Shown here in pieces: positions 45,168-52,728 of a stretch of DNA of 64,000 bases. Numbering within the stretch: the first letter of the stretch is position 1; every line of letters begins with the position of its first letter. Location of the stretch: positions 507-64,506 of the forward strand of contig DCYS01000003.1 of assembly GCA_002331485.1 (NCBI GenBank), written 5' to 3'. The translations under genes were made by a program, and so were the position numbers. This stretch comes from Flavobacteriales bacterium UBA2104. Its GTDB lineage: Bacteria > Bacteroidota > Bacteroidia > Flavobacteriales_D > Crocinitomicaceae. The notes beneath the pieces were generated by a model. That model did not search any database. It was not told where the DNA came from and saw only the letters and a list, made by a program, of their open reading frames with translations.

Positions 45168-45920
45168 CTAATTCCACTGCAGTTCTAATATCTCATACGC
45201 TTTCTGAATCTCTATGAATCGTTTCTCTGCTATTTCCTGCTGTGCTTCAGATTCATTAGCGAAAACATCCGGGTGATGCAACTTAACAAGTCGACGGTAA
45301 GCCTTCTTAACTTCATCCTGTGATGCTCCTTCGGCAACTCCAAGGACTTTGCTGGCTAATTGTTTAGCGGATACTTTGCTGCGTGTATTTTCGTGAGAAC
45401 GATTTCTTTCTTTTTTCTGCGTATAGATCGCGATGATCGTGTCAAAATCTTTGGTTGAAAGTTTCAGTAAAGTGTTGACCTGCTTCAAAAGATCGATCTC
45501 CCTCTTATTCATTGAACCATCTACGGTTGCAAGTCCAGCAAGAAAATACATAACCTGTAAGCGCTGTTTTTTCTGTGGTAGTTTACGTCGCAATCGATTC
45601 GAGATCGTTTTTGTTCGTAATGGATTTTTGAGTGATTCGGTGAAAGATCGTCCAAAATCATAGTGGGAGTCTGGAAAATGTTTTGAAAAGTAACTGTTCA
45701 AATAGAGTATCTTCTCTCGGTATGAAGCCCTGTCTTTGCGAACCATTAGCGCACCAATGCTTATATAGGCCTCTAATAGCGGATCATGGGAGTAGCCTTC
45801 GTCAGATCGTCGCTCCTGCTCAAAAAGGTTATGATTCCAAGCTCTATCGTTGGATACGTTTATTACAGCTCGAATCACGTAAATGGAGCATACAACTAAG
45901 AAGGTGAACAAAAAAGACAT
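45168..45920 (-). CDS. TerB-like and J-domain protein (DjlA-like)
   Basis: 250 residues. A hydrophobic N-terminal segment (FLFTFLVVCSIYVI) anchors it in the membrane. The middle (about 95-165) has a TerB-like helical character (LAGLATVDGSMNKREIDLLKQVNTLL), and the end is a J domain at about 188-250 with EVKKAYRRLVKLHHPDVF, including the HPD tripeptide that stimulates DnaK. DjlA-type proteins recruit DnaK at membranes. Its stop abuts that of the convergent SpoIIE gene. Confidence 0.88.
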   Translation of the reverse strand: MSFLFTFLVVCSIYVIRAVINVSNDRAWNHNLFEQERRSDEGYSHDPLLEAYISIGALMVRKDRASYREKILYLNSYFSKHFPDSHYDFGRSFTESLKNPLRTKTISNRLRRKLPQKKQRLQVMYFLAGLATVDGSMNKREIDLLKQVNTLLKLSTKDFDTIIAIYTQKKERNRSHENTRSKVSAKQLASKVLGVAEGASQDEVKKAYRRLVKLHHPDVFANESEAQQEIAEKRFIEIQKAYEILELQWN

Positions 45921-46111
45921 CTGTAATTTGAATAAGTGTTTAAGTATTTATTTGATGTGCTCAGTTGATTATTTTCAAACGATACATCCAAACTTTAGCT
46001 AAAATAGAGAAATTTGGCTTAATCTGATTCAGGCTCTTTGAATATGATGGAATTTATAACTGTAAAAGGTTAATAGTATTCTACAAATTGATTTTTCATT
46101 ATTTTAGCTCC

Positions 46112-46915
46112 ATGAGTATTACCACCTTTTATATCTTACTGGGCGTAGCACTTGGGTTAGTCATTGGTTATCACAAGATGAAAGTAGCCCAGGAGAAACG
46201 GAGAAGAAATCCGGGCAGATCAAGATCGAATAAGAATAAGCCATCCCGACCATTTCCTGAGTTATGGCGTAAAATCCTTATGGATAAAGTTGATTTCTAC
46301 GGTCGACTCACTTCGCAGGAAAAGGAAGAGTTCGAACGAAAAGTACATGTCTTTCTCTTAAATGTGAGGATAAGAGGTATACAAACAGATGTATCGCATG
46401 AAGACAAGATCCTGATCGCAGCAGGAGCTGTAATACCGGTCTTTCGTTTTTCAAGTTGGAACTATGCTGGCTTAAAAGAGGTTCAACTATACCCTGATAA
46501 ATTCCAGATCCCGGAGTCAGATCAAATGGCGCACGGACTTGTTGGTTGGGGAGCGATGGAAGGTATAGTGATGTTGTCAAAGAAAGCTGTTCATCATGGT
46601 TTTCACGATAATACAGACAATAAGAATGTAGTGATCCATGAATTCATTCATATTCTGGATAAGCAAGATGGTAAGATCGATGGTGTTATGGGTAATGCAA
46701 TGAACGACGTGGATCTCATGCCCTGGTTACACATAATCAATATCAAAATGAATGAGATCGACTTTGGTACTTCAACGATCCGAGATTATGGAGCGGCAAA
46801 TCGAGCAGAGTTCCTGGCTGTTGTCAGTGAATTCTTCTTTGAGAACCCAGAACGATTAAAATCAGAACATCCCGGTTTGTACAATGCCCTGGATAGCTTT
46901 TATGGGGAGAAGTGA
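46112..46915 (+). CDS. MtfA-like zinc peptidase (M90 family)
   Basis: 267 residues from the ATG at 46112 (MSITTFYILLGVALGLVIGYHKM); a TTG at 46088 is an alternative. After the membrane anchor the M90/MtfA domain is clear: KVDFYGRLTSQEKEEFERKV near residues 57-76, IRGIQTDVSHEDKILIAAGAVIPVF, the zinc motif VVIHEFIHILDKQDG near 173-187 and a downstream NRAEFLAVVSEFFFENP that holds the third ligand. In E. coli MtfA acts on Mlc and glucose uptake; here the target is unknown. It is a single gene. Confidence 0.9.
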   Translation: MSITTFYILLGVALGLVIGYHKMKVAQEKRRRNPGRSRSNKNKPSRPFPELWRKILMDKVDFYGRLTSQEKEEFERKVHVFLLNVRIRGIQTDVSHEDKILIAAGAVIPVFRFSSWNYAGLKEVQLYPDKFQIPESDQMAHGLVGWGAMEGIVMLSKKAVHHGFHDNTDNKNVVIHEFIHILDKQDGKIDGVMGNAMNDVDLMPWLHIINIKMNEIDFGTSTIRDYGAANRAEFLAVVSEFFFENPERLKSEHPGLYNALDSFYGEK

Positions 46916-46952
46916 TCGCAAAACGACATTAACGAAATAAAAAACGAAAAAT

Positions 46953-48044
46953 ATGAATACTCAAAAGCTTAATTATACATTGAATAAATTGAGAAATAAT
47001 ACCTTTTATCTTTTGACTGTCCTACTAACTGTTTCATGTTCAGCACCTGATAAACCTGAAGAACCACAATTAACGAAAGCTGAAATACAGGAACAAGAAA
47101 AAGAAGAAACAGATTCGTTAATGATCGTATATGATTCGATCATGGAGCTGAGAATAGAAATTCCTCAATTAGTTGATAGTACAATTGTTTCACCAGATTG
47201 TCTAAGACAGTTTAATTTTCTTGCTAGAGAAACGAATGGAGGAGTAAAGGTGGTGGCTAATTCGCGATTTGTTGCTAAGGAAATTGCATCTATCGTAGAT
47301 AATAATGTAATCGACAATACTGACCTGATGATAATCGTTGATAAAACGAGTAGCATGGAAGATGACCTAGACAATATAAAGAAAGGTTTGAATCAAATAT
47401 TAAATTCACTTAGAGAGAAAGAAAATATCAGGTTATCAGTTTCTACTTATGGTGATAAGAATTTTGATGGTGACTTATGGTATGATTTTCAAAGCTTTGA
47501 ATCTGATTTTGACAGAACCATGGAATTTATAGAAAGTATTCAAATGACACATGGAGGGGATTTTCCAGAATCTGTTTATGACGGTATTCATGAAGCTTTT
47601 CAAGAAGAGTTTTGGAAATCTGATAGTAAGAGGTTAGTTATTCTTTTAGGAGATGCACCAAGTTTAGATTCGACTTATTCTGAATATTCTGAGAACGATA
47701 TTGTTGAAATTGCAACTCAAGAAAAAATCAACATGAATTTCTATCCAATTGTTCTAAGTCCCTATGATGGACAATTTGGTGATATAAAAAAAATGCAGAA
47801 CCTATCTTTTATAGAGACAGTTTATCCAAACCCAACGAAGGGTCCGTTAACAATAAAACTAAATCAGTTTGGCGACTTTACGCTTGAAATATTTAATCCG
47901 AATGGTAAGTTGATCAATTCCGAAACGATCTCAACAGGAACTTACAAAACTGACTTATATGATCAACCTAGTGGTTTATATACCGTTCGAGTTTCGGATG
48001 AAAATAAAAATTACGACACTCGAAAAATCATATTGAATAAATAA
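46953..48044 (+). CDS. VWA-domain lipoprotein with T9SS sorting domain
   Basis: 363 residues with a lipoprotein signal (LLTVLLTVSC, Cys 29) and an acidic linker. A von Willebrand A-like domain covers about 118-280: a MIDAS motif DKTSSM at 130-135, LSVSTYGDKNFDGDLWY, MTHGGDFPESVYDGIHEAF near 198-216 and LVILLGDAPS. A T9SS type A sorting domain closes the protein (YPNPTKGPLTIKL ... GLYTVRVSDENKNY). A lipoprotein signal together with a T9SS domain is odd and suggests surface attachment. The GGDxPE segment also occurs in the TonB-C/VWA fusion at 39303. Confidence 0.82.
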   Translation: MNTQKLNYTLNKLRNNTFYLLTVLLTVSCSAPDKPEEPQLTKAEIQEQEKEETDSLMIVYDSIMELRIEIPQLVDSTIVSPDCLRQFNFLARETNGGVKVVANSRFVAKEIASIVDNNVIDNTDLMIIVDKTSSMEDDLDNIKKGLNQILNSLREKENIRLSVSTYGDKNFDGDLWYDFQSFESDFDRTMEFIESIQMTHGGDFPESVYDGIHEAFQEEFWKSDSKRLVILLGDAPSLDSTYSEYSENDIVEIATQEKINMNFYPIVLSPYDGQFGDIKKMQNLSFIETVYPNPTKGPLTIKLNQFGDFTLEIFNPNGKLINSETISTGTYKTDLYDQPSGLYTVRVSDENKNYDTRKIILNK

Positions 48045-48050
48045 AAGATT

Positions 48051-48710
48051 ATGCTTAAGAAATTATTAATTCTCTTGTTTATGGTCCCGTATATTACAGC
48101 ATGTATTGGTCAAGAAGAATTGTCCGGTTTTATTCCTGATGGATACGTTGAATTCGAAAAGCATTTTGGTGATCTAAACAAAGATGGAGTAGATGACTGC
48201 GTGTTGATCATCAAGGACACCGACTCTGCCAATATAGTTGTCAATCGCTTTGACGAAAGAGTAGACCGTAACAGACGAGGAATTATCATTCTATTCAAAA
48301 CTGCTGACGGATATGAGATCGCAGATAAAAGTCTGGATTGTTTTTCCTCCGAAAATGAAGATGGTGGCGTTTATTTTCCACCAGATTTGAGTTTTGAAAT
48401 TAAAGATCATAAACTATATATCAGTTACGGCCATGGTAGGTATGGACATTGGAAATATACGTTTCGTTACCAGGATGGTAGTTTTAAACTGATCGGGTTT
48501 GATTCAAGTAGCAACCGCGGACCGATCACCATGACTAAAACCAGTATCAATTTCCAATCAAAGAAAAAGCTCGTGAGTCAAAACACCAACGAAAATGCAG
48601 ACGTTGGAGGAGAGGTGTACAAAGAAACCTGGCACGATATAGAAATTGATAAGCTCATCGAACTAGCCGAGATCGAAGATTTTGATACGTTGGATATGTA
48701 TGACTATTAG
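48051..48710 (+). CDS. Secreted or lipoprotein-like protein of unknown function
   Basis: 219 residues with a signal peptide (LLILLFMVPYITACIGQ); the Cys at about 18 could be acylated. The mature part is beta-rich, with a calcium-loop-like GDLNKDGVDDCVLII near residues 41-55 (FG-GAP/VCBS style), a YISYGHGRYGHWKYTFRYQDGSF section near 124-146 and an acidic C-terminus. It starts 6 bp after the VWA lipoprotein gene, so the two are likely co-expressed. Role unknown. Confidence 0.72.
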   Translation: MLKKLLILLFMVPYITACIGQEELSGFIPDGYVEFEKHFGDLNKDGVDDCVLIIKDTDSANIVVNRFDERVDRNRRGIIILFKTADGYEIADKSLDCFSSENEDGGVYFPPDLSFEIKDHKLYISYGHGRYGHWKYTFRYQDGSFKLIGFDSSSNRGPITMTKTSINFQSKKKLVSQNTNENADVGGEVYKETWHDIEIDKLIELAEIEDFDTLDMYDY

Positions 48711-48732
48711 CGAGCGGTTAATGAAAAATGTG

Positions 48733-48783
48733 AATATCTAATTGAGAACTCAGCGTCTATTTCAAAGAGAATTAATAAGTTTG
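48733..48783 (+). promoter_or_regulatory. Promoter-like repeat, copy 1
   Basis: A 51-bp segment ends in TAAGTTTG, an exact TAnnTTTG box, 33 bp before the lipoprotein ATG at 48817. About three quarters of its bases, including blocks AATATCTAATT, AACTCAGCG and CAAAGAGAA, recur in the same order at 50083-50134. Confidence 0.5.
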
Positions 48784-48816
48784 GAACCAATACATTTTAA
48801 TTTAAAATCAACTTAT

Positions 48817-49980
48817 ATGAAAACCATCAATCAAGTCTTATCGCTTCTAATTGTTTCTTTATTTCTATTCAACTGTGAAAATTCGAGTTCTTCTAATGAT
48901 GTTAAAGAAGAACAAGTAGAGGAAATAGATTTAAAAGATCAAGTTGAACTGCTGTCTAAATTATATACTCCTGATAATTTGCCAGAGCAAAGTTTCAAAG
49001 TAAAACCGAATAAAGACACTTCATTAGTTGGAGAAAATGGTACGGTTATACAGATTTTTAAAAATTCATTCGTGGATGAAAATGGTGAGATTATCACTGA
49101 AGCCGTAGAAGTAACTCTGAAAGAAGCTTTAGATCCATTGAGTATTGTGAATGCAGGTCTAACAACTACATCTAATGGTCAAAAACTTCAAACTGGTGGA
49201 ATGATCTACCTGAATGCTAAATCTGGCAATAAGACGGTAAGTATAGCGGAAAATAGTCCTTTAGGAGTGATGATTCCCAATGATGATATAAATCTAGAAA
49301 TGAAGATTTTTAAAGGAGAACAAACTGAAAAAGGTATGAACTGGGTGGCACCTGAATCGTTGTTGAACGAGGATATTGAAAAATTGAAAAAGATTAAAAA
49401 CGAATCGAAACCAAAGCAAGAAGAAGAGAAGGTTGAGGGTAATAGTATAGATGCAATATTCGGATTTGTAGACTCGACAGAAGCAGGAGGATTTGTAAAA
49501 GAAGTACCGAGACCAGAGGATGTTCCTCAGTTTGGTAGATTTACAAAATATGTGGAACAGAAAGGAACAAATTATTTCTCTGTCGATCATAAAACAAGCT
49601 ATATCTTCGAAATGAAAGATTTGGGCTGGGCTAACATTGATCGTTTGTTCAGTGATCCAAGAACTCAGCTTGTAGAATTACTTACAGAAATAAAAAACGC
49701 AAGTGAATTCGATAAAGTCTATATCACTATGGTGATTAGTGAAATGTACTTACCAGGTTATCAAATGAAGAACGGTGATTTCTCTTTCACTCATGGGGAC
49801 ACTGAGAAGCCAAAACTACCAGTAGGAGAGAAGGCAGTGATTTTTGCCACTGCATATAAAAACAATAAACCACATTTCGATATTCTCACTACTCAGATCA
49901 AGGAGAAAGAAACGATAACTCTTAATTTAGCAGAAACTACTGAAGATGAACTAAGAACTAAACTGAAAGGCAACTTGTAA
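48817..49980 (+). CDS. Lipoprotein of unknown function
   Basis: 388 residues from the ATG at 48817, with a lipoprotein signal (VLSLLIVSLFLFNC, Cys at about 20); an earlier in-frame ATG at 48742 would add 25 residues before it. The mature part has a FKVKPNKDTSLVGENGTVIQIFKNSFVDENGEIITEAVEVTLKEA section and LQTGGMIYLNAKSGNKTVSI near 128-147, a beta-rich module that recurs in Bacteroidota lipoproteins. I cannot assign a function. Its upstream promoter-like repeat is copied again after the gene. Confidence 0.7.
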   Translation: MKTINQVLSLLIVSLFLFNCENSSSSNDVKEEQVEEIDLKDQVELLSKLYTPDNLPEQSFKVKPNKDTSLVGENGTVIQIFKNSFVDENGEIITEAVEVTLKEALDPLSIVNAGLTTTSNGQKLQTGGMIYLNAKSGNKTVSIAENSPLGVMIPNDDINLEMKIFKGEQTEKGMNWVAPESLLNEDIEKLKKIKNESKPKQEEEKVEGNSIDAIFGFVDSTEAGGFVKEVPRPEDVPQFGRFTKYVEQKGTNYFSVDHKTSYIFEMKDLGWANIDRLFSDPRTQLVELLTEIKNASEFDKVYITMVISEMYLPGYQMKNGDFSFTHGDTEKPKLPVGEKAVIFATAYKNNKPHFDILTTQIKEKETITLNLAETTEDELRTKLKGNL

Positions 49981-50082
49981 AGACAGGCTCTACAGTTAGA
50001 GCATTAGGTAATACTGGATTTCATATTTTTACTAGAAAAATGAGTCGCCAATAGAGTTTTTTCAAGACCTACAGTTTTTGTT

Positions 50083-50134
50083 AATATCTAATTATAAACT
50101 CAGCGACCTTTCCAAAGAGAAATCCTTAAGTTTG
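50083..50134 (+). promoter_or_regulatory. Promoter-like repeat, copy 2
   Basis: A 52-bp copy of the segment at 48733-48783, also ending in TAAGTTTG. It lies in the 259-bp gap between the lipoprotein gene and the PIN-like gene, 105 bp before the latter. The rest of that gap holds short inverted repeats CCAACA/TGTTGG (50160-50176) and ATGTAC/GTACAT and nothing else recognised. Confidence 0.45.
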
Positions 50135-50239
50135 AATTGTACACCTAACTGTTCTTTAGCCAACACCGTATGTTGGATATGTACAGTTTTGTGGTACATA
50201 TAAAAAAGTTACCCACAACTTGATCATTAAACCCATTGC

Positions 50240-50995
50240 ATGAAAGCTTATTTAGATAATAATGTCATAATTGATATTGAGAAGGGCTTAAAATCACTTG
50301 ATAAAATCATTGAAAAAATCAATGGTGATATTAATGAAGTATATTATTCATCTGCTCATATTCAAGAACTGGAAGAAATCAAAGGTGAAACTCCAGAGAT
50401 TAAAGAGAAGAGAACAATAAAAAGGTTAAATACAATTGGGCAGACTACAAAAAATAGATACCTCTATGAGGACATGAATAATCAAGTTTATTATCAAATT
50501 GAAAGTCCAAGGTCTGTTATGGAGACTCTTCAAGAAGTTCCTGGTACAAATGAAATAATGAAAGATTTAATGTCATTAATTTCTAGAGAGCAAAAGCATC
50601 AAACCAGAGAGTTACTCGGAATTGAATCAAAAAAGCTTAATAATTACGCTCCATCTGAAGTAGTAGGACATTTAAGCAAAAAACTTTCTCAATTTGGAAC
50701 TGAGATATCTTTTCTTGATATGATTAACACAGGTATAGAAAGTCATCCAGAAGGAAGTTCTTTCGGGTATAGCCATAAATTCGCTGCAATTTTTGAGGTA
50801 TTGGATATGTTAGGATATTGGAAAGATAAAGAAACAAATAAGTCAAATTATGCCAGACTATGGGATAGTAACCATTCTTATTTTGCTTGTTTTTGTAATT
50901 ATTTTGTCACAGACGATTTAAGAACTATTAAAAAATCAAAGGTTTTATATGACCTTTATGGTGTTAAAACTGAAATAGTCAATTCAAAGTATTGA
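50240..50995 (+). CDS. PIN-like domain protein
   Basis: 251 residues, soluble, AT-rich codons. The start KAYLDNNVIIDI (residues 2-13) and the end YFACFCNYFVTDDLRTIKKSKVLYDLYGVKTEIV (residues 212-245) match the first and last strands of PIN nucleases, where acidic residues bind metal (D6 and the DD near 223-224); Glu42-43 in the QELEEIKG stretch may be another ligand. The middle is a long helical insert. It is three times as large as toxin PIN domains and no antitoxin gene is adjacent, so an RNase role is inference. Confidence 0.62.
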   Translation: MKAYLDNNVIIDIEKGLKSLDKIIEKINGDINEVYYSSAHIQELEEIKGETPEIKEKRTIKRLNTIGQTTKNRYLYEDMNNQVYYQIESPRSVMETLQEVPGTNEIMKDLMSLISREQKHQTRELLGIESKKLNNYAPSEVVGHLSKKLSQFGTEISFLDMINTGIESHPEGSSFGYSHKFAAIFEVLDMLGYWKDKETNKSNYARLWDSNHSYFACFCNYFVTDDLRTIKKSKVLYDLYGVKTEIVNSKY

Positions 50996-51084
50996 TGTTG
51001 GTAACAGCGCCTATAAAACACTGCTCGATCTCTCTTCGAATGATAAATCATCCTCAGCTCAATCGATCACTTTTAAAATTATCG

Positions 51085-51135
51085 TTAACTTTAAAAATAG
51101 CAGCGGTTTCATAGCCGCAGAACCGTTAAAGCTAA
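51085..51135. other. Nested inverted repeat
   Basis: Arms TTAACTTTA and TAAAGCTAA (8 of 9 pairing) enclose a second stem GCGG/CCGC. It lies in the 192-bp gap before the lipoprotein at 51188. It may be a weak terminator for the PIN-like gene or a leader structure. Confidence 0.35.
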
Positions 51136-51187
51136 TTAAACAGCGTCTAAAGCAAACACCTTGATAAGAATTTACGTATTGATGATA

Positions 51188-51784
51188 ATGAGATATAGTT
51201 CACTTTTCATACTTATTCTATTTGTTTATTCTTGTAAAAAGGACAAGGTGGAACCTGATCCCGTCTCTCAATCTGGCGTTAATTCTATCAGCTCAACCTT
51301 ACATACCTTGCTTTTTGACACAGGTTCATATTGGATTTATTCGAATGGTAGCACTTCAGACACTGTGAATCTGAATTCTGTTTATCGTGAAGAATTGATC
51401 GTTGTTCCAGAATCCCCAAAAGATGAAACCTTCATTCTTAATTTCGAGTCTACTGAGTTCAATAATTATTCTGAAAGGTTTATGGGAGCAATTATTACTA
51501 GAGACTGGGTTGACGAAGGATGGGTCTATGCGTCAAACTTAGAATTGGGAGAGTCCTACGGTGGACTAACTTATGTAGCTGAGCTCGATACTTTACTCGT
51601 GGAGAATCTAGAATTCTATAATGTTTCTCAATTTAGAGTTGAACAGGGGAATTATTTTTCAAATGACATGTACTTGTTTTACTCGGACTCCGTTGGAGTT
51701 ATTCGAAAAGAGGTGTTATCAGGTGGCTCCGTAATTGAAACCTGGAATTTGATCGAATATAATACTTTAATGTATCCTTATTGA
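51188..51784 (+). CDS. Small lipoprotein of unknown function
   Basis: 198 residues from the ATG at 51188 (MRYSSLFILILFVYSCKKDKVE); ATG 51182 and a TTG at 51161 are alternatives. The signal ends in a lipobox (LFVYSC). The mature part is beta-rich and acidic with tryptophans (LLFDTGSYWIYSNGSTSDTVNL near residues 40-61, WVDEGWVYASNLELG near 115-129). No family is recognised. Its lone position and size fit the small outer-membrane lipoproteins common in this phylum. Confidence 0.7.
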   Translation: MRYSSLFILILFVYSCKKDKVEPDPVSQSGVNSISSTLHTLLFDTGSYWIYSNGSTSDTVNLNSVYREELIVVPESPKDETFILNFESTEFNNYSERFMGAIITRDWVDEGWVYASNLELGESYGGLTYVAELDTLLVENLEFYNVSQFRVEQGNYFSNDMYLFYSDSVGVIRKEVLSGGSVIETWNLIEYNTLMYPY

Positions 51785-51832
51785 ATAAGTTTCTCCTGAT
51801 TCGGCGATAACATCACAATTCAACTGATCTAA

Positions 51833-52672
51833 TCAATCATTTTCGGAATCTTCTTTTTTAGACCAGATGTTAATGGTAAGGCCAATATTTACACCTATGC
51901 CACTTAAAGAATGGCTTCGTTTGTACATCTTTTGAGGTTTTGAAGTATCATCGCTTGTGTACCAGTTGTCTTGCGAATCTCCAAAGTGAATCTCTGAATA
52001 ATATGGGTCTTCGGAATATTGCATTGCATTCTCATCGTCATAAGTATGATGTGTCATTTGACCTCTAGCAGGTGTGAAGGGTTGAAAAAGAGAATAGAAC
52101 TCACCGTAAATAGATAATCTATCGTTCAAAGCGTAACGAACTCCCATGGCTCCATTAAAACCCCATTGAGCTCCGTCATTATATTCATAGATCATTCTGG
52201 CTTCATTTATAGAATATGTTTCATCTTGTGTGTAAAAGAGTTGGTCAAAATACATTTTACCAGTTACATAGTTCACTCCCATTTTTGCGTATAGATCAAA
52301 TTTGTTGATCTGCTTCCTCAATAGAATCTTAAAACTTACTTGATAAAACTGACCGGTTAATTGCCGATTGAGATAACCATCATCAGTTGTTTCATCAAAC
52401 GGTTTGAAATATGAGCCGGATAGTTCGTAACCGACGCTTTTTGTGAAGTAATGGCCGAAATTTACATCTGTGCGAATTGCCTGTGAGAAAAGAAGATTTG
52501 CACGCCTGTAGAACCAAGAATCAGATATTTGATGGTAACTGTTGACAACTCGCGTTGGCGGTTGTGATTCTTGGATCATTCGCTGATAACCTCCAGATAT
52601 GGATCCATAGATTTCTTGTGCACTAGAAAAATGGCAAATTAAGATTAGGACGAGTAGTGGTAAGTGTTTCAT
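51833..52672 (-). CDS. Outer membrane beta-barrel protein
   Basis: 279 residues from the ATG at 52672 (MKHLPLLVLILICHFSSAQ, a signal peptide); the frame is open further but that stretch lacks a signal. The mature part alternates strands and turns (EIYGSISGGYQRM, YFTKSVGYELSGSYFKPF, DLYAKMGVNYVTGKMYFD, WGFNGAMGVRYALNDRLSIYGEF) and ends with hydrophobic strands (GIGVNIGLTINIW), as outer-membrane barrels do. It follows the double UvrA gene on the same strand by 56 bp; co-transcription is possible. Confidence 0.78.
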   Translation of the reverse strand: MKHLPLLVLILICHFSSAQEIYGSISGGYQRMIQESQPPTRVVNSYHQISDSWFYRRANLLFSQAIRTDVNFGHYFTKSVGYELSGSYFKPFDETTDDGYLNRQLTGQFYQVSFKILLRKQINKFDLYAKMGVNYVTGKMYFDQLFYTQDETYSINEARMIYEYNDGAQWGFNGAMGVRYALNDRLSIYGEFYSLFQPFTPARGQMTHHTYDDENAMQYSEDPYYSEIHFGDSQDNWYTSDDTSKPQKMYKRSHSLSGIGVNIGLTINIWSKKEDSEND

Positions 52673-52728
52673 ACTAGTTATAACAAACTTGCAGGGCAGA
52701 AAGTTACAATTAGTAACCGATCCAGTCC

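Noticed and set aside
48742..48816. 25-residue N-terminal extension of the lipoprotein gene
   Set aside because: It overlaps the promoter-like repeat and would bury the lipoprotein signal; the ATG at 48817 is better.
50143..50177. ACCTAAC...GTTGGAT considered as an integron attC site
   Set aside because: About 35 bp is too short for attC, no imperfect inner stem was found and there is no integrase or cassette array.
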